Source of the DNA: Chlorobiaceae bacterium
Lineage (GTDB): Bacteria > Bacteroidota > Chlorobiia > Chlorobiales > Chlorobiaceae
Length of the DNA stretch: 64,000 nucleotides
Direction: 5' to 3'
Assembly: GCA_013334865.1 (NCBI GenBank)
Contig: JAAXWS010000004.1
Span: forward strand, 92,755-156,754
The translations under genes were made by a program, and so were the position numbers. Positions 29,923 through 39,092 of this stretch are shown here, piece by piece; the first letter of the stretch is position 1, and every line of letters starts with the position of its first letter. The notes under the pieces are model-generated. The model made no database searches, was not told the origin of the DNA, and was given only the letters and a program-made list of their open reading frames with translations.

Positions 29923-30798
29923 ATGCATTCCGATTCCGTCCGCCTCGCGCTCGTGCAGATGACCTGCAGCGAAAACCCGGCAGAAAACCTTGAAAAGGCT
30001 GCAGCCCGCATCAGGGAGGCCGCTGCCGGCGGTGCCCGCATCGTCTGCCTCCAGGAGCTGTTCACGACCCTGTACTTCTGCCAGGCCGAGGAGTACGGCC
30101 CGTTTGCGTATGCCGAGCCGATCCCCGGCCCGTCGACGGCCCTCCTGCAGGAGCTTGCCCGGGAACTTGAGGTGGTGATCGTAGCCTCGATGTTCGAGGC
30201 GAGGGCCAAGGGGCTCTACCACAACACCGCAGCGGTGATCGACGCCGACGGCAGCTACCTCGGCAAGTACCGGAAGATGCATATACCCGACGACCCCGGG
30301 TTCTACGAGAAGTTCTATTTCACTCCGGGCGACCTCGGCTACAAGGTGTTCCGCACCCGCTATGCGAACATCGGTGTGCTTATCTGCTGGGACCAGTGGT
30401 ATCCCGAGGCCGCCAGGCTGACCGCCCTGCACGGCGCCGACATCCTCTTCTACCCGACCGCGATCGGATGGGCAGCCTCTGAGGATTCCGCCGAGGTCAG
30501 GGCGGCGCAGCGGCAGGCTTGGAAGACCGTGCAGCTCGGCCATGCGGTGTCGAACGGCGTCTTCGTCGCAGCGGCAAACCGTGCAGGGACCGAAGGGGAG
30601 CTCGAGTTCTGGGGCAACAGCTTCGTCTCCGATCCGTTCGGGCAGGTCGTGGCTGAGGCCGCCCACTCCGACGAGCAGATCCTCATGGCAGACTGCGACC
30701 TGTCCCGCATCGCCTTCTACCGATCGCACTGGCCATTCATGCGTGACCGCCGTGTCGACTCTTTCGGCGACCTGACCCGACGCTGGATCGACGAATAA
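29923..30798 (+). CDS. aguB: N-carbamoylputrescine amidase
   Basis: AguB hydrolyses N-carbamoylputrescine to putrescine, CO2 and ammonia. The nitrilase triad is visible: Glu in CLQELFTTLYF, Lys in KYRKMHIPDDPGFYEKFYF, and Cys in VLICWDQWYPEAAR. The 291-aa length is normal. AguA, which makes the substrate, lies two genes downstream, so this operon carries agmatine-to-putrescine conversion. Confidence 0.95.
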   Translation: MHSDSVRLALVQMTCSENPAENLEKAAARIREAAAGGARIVCLQELFTTLYFCQAEEYGPFAYAEPIPGPSTALLQELARELEVVIVASMFEARAKGLYHNTAAVIDADGSYLGKYRKMHIPDDPGFYEKFYFTPGDLGYKVFRTRYANIGVLICWDQWYPEAARLTALHGADILFYPTAIGWAASEDSAEVRAAQRQAWKTVQLGHAVSNGVFVAAANRAGTEGELEFWGNSFVSDPFGQVVAEAAHSDEQILMADCDLSRIAFYRSHWPFMRDRRVDSFGDLTRRWIDE

Positions 30799-30810
30799 CC
30801 CCTGACGAGT

Positions 30811-32061
30811 ATGAACCCTTACGGCCTCCTCGTCCTCGGTACGCTCCTGGTGACCTTCGTCCTGAAGCTCGCCGCAGACCTGCTCAACCTCGGGGCGGCT
30901 TCTCCCGATATCCCGGAACCGTTCCGCGGGGTGTACGAACCCGAGGCCTACCGTCGCTCGCAGGAGTACCTCCGGGCCAACACCCGGTTCTCGCTCGTGG
31001 ATGCCTCGGTCGACCTCATCCTGTTGCTCTTCTTCTGGTTCTCCGGCGGCTTCAACCTCCTGGACCAGTCCATCCGCAGCCTGGGTTTCGGTACGGTGCC
31101 CACCGGCGTGCTCTTCACGGGCGCGCTGCTGTTGCTGCAGTCTGTCGTCGGCCTGCCGTTCAAGCTCTACAGGACCTTCGTGCTCGAAGAGCGGTTCGGT
31201 TTCAACAAGACCACTCCGCGTGTCTTCGCGGCCGACCTCGTGAAGTCCCTCGGGCTGGCCGTGGCGCTCGGTACGCCGGTGCTCGGCGTCATCATCCGGT
31301 TCTTCGAGATCGGCGGGCCGCTGGCCTGGCTTTGGGCCTGGGCTGGCGTGACCCTTTTCAGCCTGCTCCTGCAGTATGTCGCGCCGAGCGTGATCATGCC
31401 GATGTTCAACAAGTTCGTTCCCCTCGAGGAGGGCGAGCTCAGGGAGGCCATTACCCGGTACGCCTCGTCGGTCCGTTTCCCGCTGGCCGGTATCTACGTC
31501 ATCGACGGGTCGAAGCGCTCCTCGAAAGCCAACGCATTCTTCACCGGTTTCGGCCGGAACAAGCGGATCGCCCTGTTCGACACCCTGATTGCCAACCATA
31601 CCAGGGAGGAACTGGTAGCCGTGCTTGCGCATGAAATCGGCCACTTCAGGAAGCGGCATATCCTCATCTCGATGCTGCTCAGCATGCTGAACCTCGGCAT
31701 GGTGTTCTTCCTGCTCTCACGGTTCATGAACAACCGGCAGCTCTTCGACGCCTTTTTCATGCAAGAGACCTCGGTCTATGGCAGCCTGCTCTTCTTCATG
31801 CTGCTCTACAGCCCCGTTGAGTTCATCATCTCGATCCTCCTTCAGCTGCTCTCGAGGCGGCATGAATTCCAGGCGGACCACTTCGCCGTCGCCACCTATG
31901 CCGACGGCCGGGCGCTCTCCGATGCCCTCAAGAAGCTTTCGAGGTCGAACCTGTCGAACCTCACCCCGCATCCGTTCTACGTGTTCCTGAACTATTCGCA
32001 TCCGCCGGTGCTTCAACGCATCAGGCGCATCGAGGCCGGGACCGCACGGAATCCATCATAA
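30811..32061 (+). CDS. M48-family (Ste24-like) membrane metallopeptidase
   Basis: The 416-aa integral membrane protein has several hydrophobic segments and the zinc motif HEIGH at about residues 273-277 (VLAHEIGHFRKRH). The third-ligand region is HEFQADHFAVATYADG. The N-terminal region (YEPEAYRRSQEYLRANTRFSL) is typical of CAAX-protease-type Ste24 homologues. Bacterial members act in membrane protein quality control. It sits between aguB and aguA with short gaps (12 and 27 bp). A role in polyamine metabolism is not implied. Confidence 0.92.
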   Translation: MNPYGLLVLGTLLVTFVLKLAADLLNLGAASPDIPEPFRGVYEPEAYRRSQEYLRANTRFSLVDASVDLILLLFFWFSGGFNLLDQSIRSLGFGTVPTGVLFTGALLLLQSVVGLPFKLYRTFVLEERFGFNKTTPRVFAADLVKSLGLAVALGTPVLGVIIRFFEIGGPLAWLWAWAGVTLFSLLLQYVAPSVIMPMFNKFVPLEEGELREAITRYASSVRFPLAGIYVIDGSKRSSKANAFFTGFGRNKRIALFDTLIANHTREELVAVLAHEIGHFRKRHILISMLLSMLNLGMVFFLLSRFMNNRQLFDAFFMQETSVYGSLLFFMLLYSPVEFIISILLQLLSRRHEFQADHFAVATYADGRALSDALKKLSRSNLSNLTPHPFYVFLNYSHPPVLQRIRRIEAGTARNPS

Positions 32062-32088
32062 CCGTCATAGATCCAAGAAGGAGTACCG

Positions 32089-33132
32089 ATGTCCGAAACC
32101 AGATATTTCATGCCCCCGGAATGGGCGCCGCACAGCTCGACCTGGCTCTCCTGGCCGCACAAGCTCGAGTCCTGGCCTGGCAAATTCGAGCCTGTGCCGG
32201 CCGTGTTCGCCGAGCTCGCCTTCCAGCTCAGCCGTTCCGAGAATGTCAACATCAACGTCCTCGACGAAGCGATGGAGGCCGAGGCCCGGGCGCTGCTGAA
32301 AGAGAGGGATCCTGAAGGGCGATTCTCGAGCCGGGTGCATTTCCACCGGATCCGCACCAACGACGCCTGGTGCCGCGACCATGGCCCGAACTACGTTTTC
32401 CGTGATCTGGACGGCTGTCGCGACAGGGTGATCCTCGACTGGGATTACAACGCCTGGGGCGGCAAGTATGAGCCCTACGACGACGACGATGCCGTACCTG
32501 CAAGGGTTGCCGAAATCCAGGGGCTGCCCCGCATCGCACCCGGCATGGTGCTTGAAGGCGGGGCTATCGACGTCAACGGCAACGGGCTGCTGCTGACCAC
32601 CGAGGCCTGCCTGCTGAACCCGAACCGCAACCCTTCGCTGAGCCGGGAGGAGATCGAGGAGCGGCTCGGCAGGTATCTTGGCATCCGGAAGGTGCTCTGG
32701 CTCGGCGACGGTATCGTCGGGGACGACACTGATGGCCATGTCGACGACATGACCCGCTTCGTCGGCGAATCGACCGTGGTGACAGTCGTTGAGGAGGATC
32801 CTTCGGATGAAAACTACGAACTGCTCCAGGAGAACCTTCACCGGCTGGAGGGATTCACCGGCCTTGACGGACGCCCGCTCGAGATCGTGCACCTGCCCAT
32901 GCCCGAGCCGGTTTTCTACGACGGCGAGCGCCTGCCGGCCAGCTACGCCAACTTCTACATTGCCAACACCTCAGTGCTCGTACCCACCTACCGCTGCCCG
33001 CGTGACCGACAGGCCATCGATGTGCTGCAGCGGTGCTTCCCCGGCCGGGAGGTCGTCGGCATCGACTGCAGCGACCTTATCTGGGGCCTGGGCGCCATCC
33101 ACTGCGTTACGCATGAGGAGCCGGCGCTGTAG
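32089..33132 (+). CDS. aguA: Agmatine deiminase
   Basis: AguA converts agmatine to N-carbamoylputrescine. The 347-aa guanidine-modifying enzyme shows WCRDHGPNYV, DDTDGHVDDMTRF, and the nucleophile Cys near the end (GLGAIHCVTHEEP). AAGGAG lies 8 nt before ATG 32089. It ends the plus-strand operon; the next 945 bp have no protein gene. Confidence 0.96.
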   Translation: MSETRYFMPPEWAPHSSTWLSWPHKLESWPGKFEPVPAVFAELAFQLSRSENVNINVLDEAMEAEARALLKERDPEGRFSSRVHFHRIRTNDAWCRDHGPNYVFRDLDGCRDRVILDWDYNAWGGKYEPYDDDDAVPARVAEIQGLPRIAPGMVLEGGAIDVNGNGLLLTTEACLLNPNRNPSLSREEIEERLGRYLGIRKVLWLGDGIVGDDTDGHVDDMTRFVGESTVVTVVEEDPSDENYELLQENLHRLEGFTGLDGRPLEIVHLPMPEPVFYDGERLPASYANFYIANTSVLVPTYRCPRDRQAIDVLQRCFPGREVVGIDCSDLIWGLGAIHCVTHEEPAL

Positions 33133-33139
33133 CCGCTCT

Positions 33140-33178
33140 TGTCTCATATTTGTTGAAAATATGTCTCATGTTGAGGCA
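33140..33178. promoter_or_regulatory. TGTCTCA half-sites upstream of RNA unit 1
   Basis: TGTCTCA occurs at 33140-33146 and 33162-33168. The second copy is followed after 3 bp by TGAGGCA (33172-33178), forming an imperfect palindrome. They lie about 140-180 bp upstream of the sigma-54-like element of the first RNA unit. The same heptamer occurs twice upstream of the second unit, so an activator site is likely. Confidence 0.4.
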
Positions 33179-33319
33179 AATTTTCTCAAAAACGGGACAC
33201 TTGTCTAAGCTTGATATGAAGCTTTGGGCCGTCTCATGCTTTCCTATGATTTCTGGAAAATATTTATAAGTGATTCTATAATAATCGAATAGCGTGGCTC
33301 CGGGAAGATGTTCTTTGTT

Positions 33320-33336
33320 ATGGCACGCTTCTTGTA
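33320..33336 (+). promoter_or_regulatory. Sigma-54-like promoter of RNA unit 1
   Basis: ATGGCACGCTTCTTGTA matches TGGCAC-N5-TTGCA except for T in place of C in the -12 GC. Fourteen bases (TGGCAYGCTTCTTG) are shared with the second unit at 33755 although the flanks differ. The predicted start, about 12 nt downstream, coincides with the first base of the RNA's closing stem (33347). A weak sigma-70 reading with 15-bp spacing is the alternative. Confidence 0.5.
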
Positions 33337-33346
33337 TTACTATTTT

Positions 33347-33574
33347 CGGTCTGCACAGGAAAGTTTCGCGAAAGCGAGGCGGGCCAGGTGAAATGGGGGA
33401 CACCTGGCTTTTTCCTGCAGGCCGATATGTTATGCCGAAGCCTTCTCTGGCGACGGAAAACAGATGGATTAGGGGCCCCAAGGGCTCAGACAGAGATGCC
33501 TCACGAAAGTGAGGTGGGGCAGGTGAAATGGGGGACACCTGTCCGCAAAAAAAGCAGCGAAAGCTGCTTTTTTT
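33347..33574 (+). ncRNA. Structured RNA unit 1 (Chlorobi-1-like 3' half)
   Basis: Part A (33347-33424, 78 nt): a long closing stem, CGGTCTGCA-CA-GGAAA with TTTCCTGCAGGCCG, encloses a small GAAA-loop hairpin and a hairpin GGCCAGGTG/CACCTGGC with loop AAATGGGGGA. Part B has a hairpin CCTCAC-GAAA-GTGAGG (33499-33514), a second GGTG/CACC hairpin with the identical loop (33517-33544), and an intrinsic terminator GCAGC-GAAA-GCTGC-T7 (33547-33574). Two stem-loops plus terminator is how I remember the published Chlorobi-1 RNA motif. No ORF with coding character lies here. Parts A and B could be one 228-nt transcript or separate RNAs. Confidence 0.7.
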
Positions 33575-33617
33575 GTTTTCCTGCTGAGATCCACTCCGTT
33601 ATCAGGGTGATACGTTG

Positions 33618-33644
33618 TGTCTCAATGTGGATGGCTTTGTCTCA
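33618..33644. promoter_or_regulatory. TGTCTCA half-sites upstream of RNA unit 2
   Basis: TGTCTCA occurs at 33618-33624 and 33638-33644, 20 bp apart, against 22 bp upstream of unit 1. They are about 110-135 bp upstream of the second sigma-54-like promoter, a usual enhancer distance. Confidence 0.4.
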
Positions 33645-33753
33645 CGTTCTGGTACCAGGACGCCTCATGATGTTTACCCGGATGTGGGGCGTTATCCTGA
33701 TATCTTGTTTATTTACAATTGATCGGCGGGCTTGTTGTTGTTTGTCTGTGGTG

Positions 33754-33770
33754 TTGGCATGCTTCTTGAC
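33754..33770 (+). promoter_or_regulatory. Sigma-54-like promoter of RNA unit 2
   Basis: TTGGCATGCTTCTTGAC keeps the -24 TTGGCA and the TTG of the -12 box. The spacing to the RNA (13 bp from TTG to the closing stem) is identical to unit 1. The base after TTG departs from the consensus C, as in unit 1. Confidence 0.5.
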
Positions 33771-33780
33771 AGAATATTAT

Positions 33781-34049
33781 TGGTCTGCACAGGATGGCTT
33801 CGCGAAAGCGGGCAGGTCGGGTGAAATGGGGGACACCCGACCTTTATCCTGCAGGCCACTTCGTGTGATGAGGTGTGTTGCAGTGTGTGCATAGACGTGG
33901 TTATGGTTATGATTCGATGAAGATCCGGGGCCCCGATGTCAAGAGCGGCACGTGATTGATCAGAGATGCAAGGAGTTCCGCGCAAGCGGAGCGGACAGGT
34001 GAAATGGGGGACACCTGTTCAACAAAAAAGCGGCTCAGGCCGCTTTTTT
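33781..34049 (+). ncRNA. Structured RNA unit 2, paralogue of unit 1
   Basis: Part A' (33781-33858, again 78 nt): the closing stem TGGTCTGCA-CA-GGAT with ATCCTGCAGGCCA encloses CGC-GAAA-GCG and a hairpin GGTCGGGTG/CACCCGACC with loop AAATGGGGGA. Part B' has TCCGC-GCAA-GCGGA (33977-33990), GGACAGGTG/CACCTGTTC with the same loop (33993-34020), and the terminator GCGGC-TCAG-GCCGC-T6. Stem sequences differ from unit 1 while pairing is kept; the ten loop bases are invariant in all four hairpins. GGGGCCCC and CAGAGATGC in the A-B linker are also shared with unit 1. Confidence 0.7.
34024..34049. terminator. Bidirectional terminator of RNA unit 2 and mdh
   Basis: A6-GCGGC-TCAG-GCCGC-T6 reads as an intrinsic terminator on both strands. 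It ends RNA unit 2 on the plus strand and lies 28 bp past the mdh stop on the minus strand. Confidence 0.85.
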
Positions 34050-34077
34050 GTTGTTATGTCGTTCCGTTCTGTGACGG

Positions 34078-35073
<996 letters not shown>

Positions 35074-35077
35074 TCAT

Positions 35078-35118
35078 AAAAAAAAGCAAGCCGGCCTTGC
35101 AGGAAGGACGGCTTGCTT
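35078..35118 (-). terminator. Intrinsic terminator of rplU-rpmA
   Basis: On the minus strand AAGCAAGCCG pairs with CGGCTTGCTT around a 14-nt centre, followed by at least seven T. It lies 34 bp after the rpmA stop. Confidence 0.9.
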
Positions 35119-35151
35119 GAAAATCAGGAAAAAAACATGTCGGGACGGGCG

Positions 35152-35406
35152 TCAGTCCGGAATGATGTCCACATGCTTCTTGTTGCTGCGTCCGTTCCTG
35201 AACTTGACCGTGCCATCGACGAGGGCGAAGATGGTGTGGTCCCTGCCGATGCCGGCGTTGTCGCCCGGCTTGATCACCGTGCCGCGCTGGCGGAGAATGA
35301 TGGTGCCGGCGTTGACGGCGGAACCTCCGGCGGCCTTGACGCCGAGGTATTTCGGGTTGCTGTCGCGGCCGTTCTTCGTGGAACCGCCACCTTTTTTATG
35401 AGCCAT
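35152..35406 (-). CDS. rpmA: Ribosomal protein L27
   Basis: An 84-aa 50S subunit protein near the peptidyl transferase centre. It starts [24 protein letters not shown] and contains [25 protein letters not shown], both diagnostic. There is no N-terminal pre-extension of the Firmicutes type. It lies 36 bp downstream of rplU, the usual pair. Confidence 0.98.
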   Translation of the reverse strand: MAHKKGGGSTKNGRDSNPKYLGVKAAGGSAVNAGTIILRQRGTVIKPGDNAGIGRDHTIFALVDGTVKFRNGRSNKKHVDIIPD

Positions 35407-35442
35407 AGCTAAAAAGAATTAGTGTTGTGAATCTCTGGTCGG

Positions 35443-35736
35443 TCAGATGGACACCACTTCGACCTGGGTCATGTGCTGGCGGTGGCCGTTCCTCTTCTGG
35501 AAGCGCTTGCGGCGGTTCTTCCTGAACACGACGACCTTCTCGTCCCTGACGTGCTCGAGCACCTTGACCTTGACCGTGCCGGCCGGCTGCAGCGAGGACT
35601 GTGCCTGATCAACGTGCATGAGGGGCTTCACTTCAATAACATCGCCGGCGACGGCATTCTGCCTGGGTACGAACAGCTTGTCGCCCTGCTTTACCAGATA
35701 CTGTTTGTCGGAAATAACGATCAGCGCCTGCATCAT
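35443..35736 (-). CDS. rplU: Ribosomal protein L21
   Basis: A 50S subunit protein of about 97 aa with YLVKQGDKLFVPR, AGDVIEVKPL, and the C-terminal FRKNRRKRFQKRNGHRQHMTQVEV. Two tandem ATG codons (35736 and 35733) are possible starts; the TTG two codons upstream is less likely. No clear ribosome-binding site decides between them. It is the first gene of rplU-rpmA. Confidence 0.96.
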   Translation of the reverse strand: MMQALIVISDKQYLVKQGDKLFVPRQNAVAGDVIEVKPLMHVDQAQSSLQPAGTVKVKVLEHVRDEKVVVFRKNRRKRFQKRNGHRQHMTQVEVVSI

Positions 35737-35843
35737 AGTCAATAGTTTGGTGATAAAGAGCTTGAATATAAGGGAAGTTCTCCACTTTTCAAAAAAGTGG
35801 GAGCGTCATTTGCAAGCGAGCCGTGCCGGGTGACCGGAAAAGC

Positions 35844-36281
35844 TCAGAGCTGGAAAAAGGTGACGGCCAGCACGATGCCGAACATGGTCAGCGATATCGT
35901 GAAAAGCTTGTACCAGGAGGAGAACCGGGCGGTGTCGCAGGGGTAGGTGATCGGCTGGATCTTTTTTACGATGTAACCCAAGGTCAGGGCGACCTGCAGG
36001 AGGAGGAGCACGATCTTCACGACGACCCAGAGGGTCCATCCGTGGTAAAAGTGAGCCAGGAGGAGTCCCGATACCAGCACCGAGACGACCGCGACGTCGG
36101 CAACCTTCGTTTCGAGACCGATGTACCGCATCAGCAGCCCCTTGTACTCCTTCGCCTTATCCCCATCGCCCGTCATGCCGGGTTCGAGCGTCTTCAGCAG
36201 GAACATAGAGGCGAAGATGGTTCCGGACCAGGCGGCGAAGCCGGTGATGTGCACCAGACGCAGGATGGCGTGGAGGTCCAT
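35844..36281 (-). CDS. Four-helix membrane protein, CopD/HemJ-like
   Basis: The 145-aa protein has four hydrophobic segments (about 5-30, 60-80, 83-105 and 122-145). An N-terminal LRLVHITGFAAWSGTIFASMFLL places a His in the first helix, and further His occur (AHFYHG), as in CopD and HemJ-type haem or copper membrane proteins. Its substrate is not clear. It stands alone between rplU and the divergent mutS. Confidence 0.7.
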   Translation of the reverse strand: MDLHAILRLVHITGFAAWSGTIFASMFLLKTLEPGMTGDGDKAKEYKGLLMRYIGLETKVADVAVVSVLVSGLLLAHFYHGWTLWVVVKIVLLLLQVALTLGYIVKKIQPITYPCDTARFSSWYKLFTISLTMFGIVLAVTFFQL

Positions 36282-36452
36282 GGGCGGAAGGCGTTTTACG
36301 GTTTTGTGACGACCACGGTAAGATATCGACTCGGCAGCGGCTTGTCAAGCGCTGTTGTCCTGGACGGTGTTTGCTTTTTTTGCCGGGCTGATTTAGCTTG
36401 ACCTTTCCCTGCAAGCCCGACGCTACGCTAATTCTAATCCGAAGAAGTGGAT

Positions 36453-39092
36453 ATGCCCACCCCTGACGCTGAAGCCCGCAAACGGGAGGCGACCCCGATG
36501 ATGCGCCAGTACCTGGAGGTCAAGGATCGCTATCCCGACTTCCTTCTGCTTTTCCGCGTGGGGGATTTCTACGAGACCTTCTACGACGATGCGATCTCGG
36601 TCTCGACGGCGCTGAACATCGTGCTGACGCGCAGGTCGAACGGCGGCGCCGCCGAGGTGCAGATGGCCGGCTTCCCGCACCATGCCAGCGAAGGCTATAT
36701 CGCCAAGCTCGTCAAGAAGGGGTTCAAGGTCGCGGTGTGCGACCAGGTCGAAGACCCCGCGCTCGCCAAGGGGATCGTGCGGCGGGAGATCACCGACATC
36801 GTCACCCCCGGCATTACCTACAGCGACAAGATCCTCGACGACCGCCACAACAACTACCTCTGCGCCGTTGCCGTACTCAAGCGCGGCCGGGAGCGGGTGG
36901 CCGGTGTCGCCTACGTGGACGTCACCACAGCCGAGTTCCGCATGGCCGAGCTGCCTCCGGAAGGGCTGAAGGACTTCCTGCAGTCGCTCCATCCCGCCGA
37001 GATCCTCATCTCAACGAAGGAGCGCGACCTGAAGGAGCTCCTGCGCAAAAGCCTCTACGCCGAAGCGCTCTTCACCGAGCTCGAGGAGTGGATGTTCTCC
37101 GAAGAGCAGGCCTCGAGGGTGCTGGCAGGCCATTTCAAAACCCACTCCATGAAGGGTTTCGGCATCGAGGGCGCCGAGGCCGGGATGGTCGCTGCCGGCG
37201 TGGTGCTGCAGTACCTGGAGGAGACAAGGCAGGGGAGCCTGCAGTACCTCGCCCGCATCTCCAGGGTCGAGAGCTCCGACACCATGACGCTCGACCTCCA
37301 GACACGGCGGAACCTGGAGATCATCTCCTCGATGCAGGACGGCACCCTGAACGGCAGCCTGCTCGAGGTGCTCGACAGGACCCGGAACGCGATGGGCGCA
37401 AGGCTGGTCAGGCGCTGGCTGCTGCATCCCCTGAAGCGGGTCGAAACCATCACCGCAAGGCACGATGCGGTCGAAGAGATGGTCGAGGACTCCCGCCTGC
37501 GCGACGGGCTCCAGCAGCTCCTTTCCGGCGTGATCGACCTCGAACGGGCCCTGTCGAGGGTCGCCACCTTCCGGGCAATGCCCCGCGAGGTGCGCATGCT
37601 CGGCTCGTCGCTCGCCATGATCCCCCGGGTCAGGACGCTGCTTGCCGATGCCGCATCATCGAGGCTCAGGCAGCTCGTCCTTGAGCTCGAGGAGCTTCCC
37701 GAACTGGCGGGATCGATCGAGCGGGCGCTCGATCCCGAGGCAACCGGCACGCTCCGCGACGGCGGCTACATCAGGAGCGGCTACAATGCCGAGCTCGACG
37801 AGCTCCGGGCCATCTCCTCCGGGGCCCGCGACCGCCTGCTCGAGATCCAGCAGGAGGAGCGCCGCAAGACCTCCATCTCCACGCTGAAGGTGCAGTACAA
37901 TAAGGTGTTCGGCTACTACATCGAGGTCAGCCGGGCCAACAGCGACAAGGTGCCCGGCTACTACGAGAAGAAGCAGACCCTCGTCAACGCCGAGCGCTAC
38001 ACCATTCCCGACCTGAAGGAGTACGAGGAGAAGATCCTGACGGCCGAGGAGAAGAGCCTCCTCCTCGAGCACCAGCTCTTCCACGAGCTCTGCGCCGCGG
38101 CCGCATCGTGCGCCGCCTCGATCCAGAAGAGCGCCGCCGCGCTGGCTGAGCTGGACTGCCTTGCCTCGTTCGCCTGGTGCGCCGCCGAGTACCGCTACTG
38201 CAGGCCGGTCATGACCTCCCGGCCCGAGCTCTCCATCAAGGGAGGGCGCCATCCGGTACTCGAACGGATTCTGGGGGTCGATGAACCTTATGTGTCCAAC
38301 GACTGCGAGATCGGCGAAAAGCAGCAGCTCATCATCGTCACCGGTCCCAACATGGCCGGCAAGAGCTCGTTCCTCCGCCAGGCCGGCCTGATCGTGCTGC
38401 TCGCCCAGGTCGGCAGCTTCGTGCCCGCAGACGAGGCCGAGATCGGGATCGTGGACCGGATCTTCACCAGGGTGGGCGCATCGGACAACCTGACCTCCGG
38501 CGAGAGCACCTTCCTGGTCGAGATGAACGAGGCGGCCAGCATCCTGAACAACGCCACCTCGCAGAGCCTCCTGCTCTTCGACGAGATCGGCAGGGGCACC
38601 AGCACCTTCGACGGCATGTCGATCGCCTGGTCGATGAGCGAGTACATCCACGACCGCCTCCGTGCGCGCACCCTCTTCGCCACCCACTACCACGAGCTCG
38701 CCGAGCTCGAGGAACGCCTCGAACGGGTGGTCAACTTCAACGCCACGGTGGTGGAGACGGCCGACACGGTCATCTTCCTGCGCAAGATCGTCCGCGGCTC
38801 CTCCGACAACAGCTACGGCATCGAGGTGGCAAAGATGGCCGGCATGCCTGCCGAGGTGATCTCGAGGGCGCGGCAGATCCTTGCCGGCATGGAGAAGCGG
38901 GAGATCGAGGTGCCGGTTTCGCGGCCGGTGGTGCCGCCCGTCCAGGCCCGGCAGATTTCGCTGTTTGCGGAGGAGGAGAGCCTCCTTCGCAATGCGGTCT
39001 CGGCCATCGACATCAACTCCCTCACGCCGCTCGATGCCCTCATGGAGCTGAAGCGGCTGCAGGATATCGCGCTCGGCCGCACCGCGCCGTGA
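36453..39092 (+). CDS. mutS: DNA mismatch repair protein MutS
   Basis: MutS recognises mismatches and recruits MutL. The protein is about 879 aa. The mismatch-binding motif is visible as [14 protein letters not shown] near residue 30. The ATPase has Walker [14 protein letters not shown], a conserved [16 protein letters not shown] loop, and Walker [20 protein letters not shown] 36453 is preferred; GTG 36447, two codons upstream, is possible. The stop overlaps the next gene as TGATG. Confidence 0.97.
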   Translation: MPTPDAEARKREATPMMRQYLEVKDRYPDFLLLFRVGDFYETFYDDAISVSTALNIVLTRRSNGGAAEVQMAGFPHHASEGYIAKLVKKGFKVAVCDQVEDPALAKGIVRREITDIVTPGITYSDKILDDRHNNYLCAVAVLKRGRERVAGVAYVDVTTAEFRMAELPPEGLKDFLQSLHPAEILISTKERDLKELLRKSLYAEALFTELEEWMFSEEQASRVLAGHFKTHSMKGFGIEGAEAGMVAAGVVLQYLEETRQGSLQYLARISRVESSDTMTLDLQTRRNLEIISSMQDGTLNGSLLEVLDRTRNAMGARLVRRWLLHPLKRVETITARHDAVEEMVEDSRLRDGLQQLLSGVIDLERALSRVATFRAMPREVRMLGSSLAMIPRVRTLLADAASSRLRQLVLELEELPELAGSIERALDPEATGTLRDGGYIRSGYNAELDELRAISSGARDRLLEIQQEERRKTSISTLKVQYNKVFGYYIEVSRANSDKVPGYYEKKQTLVNAERYTIPDLKEYEEKILTAEEKSLLLEHQLFHELCAAAASCAASIQKSAAALAELDCLASFAWCAAEYRYCRPVMTSRPELSIKGGRHPVLERILGVDEPYVSNDCEIGEKQQLIIVTGPNMAGKSSFLRQAGLIVLLAQVGSFVPADEAEIGIVDRIFTRVGASDNLTSGESTFLVEMNEAASILNNATSQSLLLFDEIGRGTSTFDGMSIAWSMSEYIHDRLRARTLFATHYHELAELEERLERVVNFNATVVETADTVIFLRKIVRGSSDNSYGIEVAKMAGMPAEVISRARQILAGMEKREIEVPVSRPVVPPVQARQISLFAEEESLLRNAVSAIDINSLTPLDALMELKRLQDIALGRTAP

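Noticed and set aside
33388..33894. ORF of 168 aa across the RNA region
   Set aside because: It crosses four structured hairpins and a terminator, has no family features, and the two repeat units are in different frames within it.
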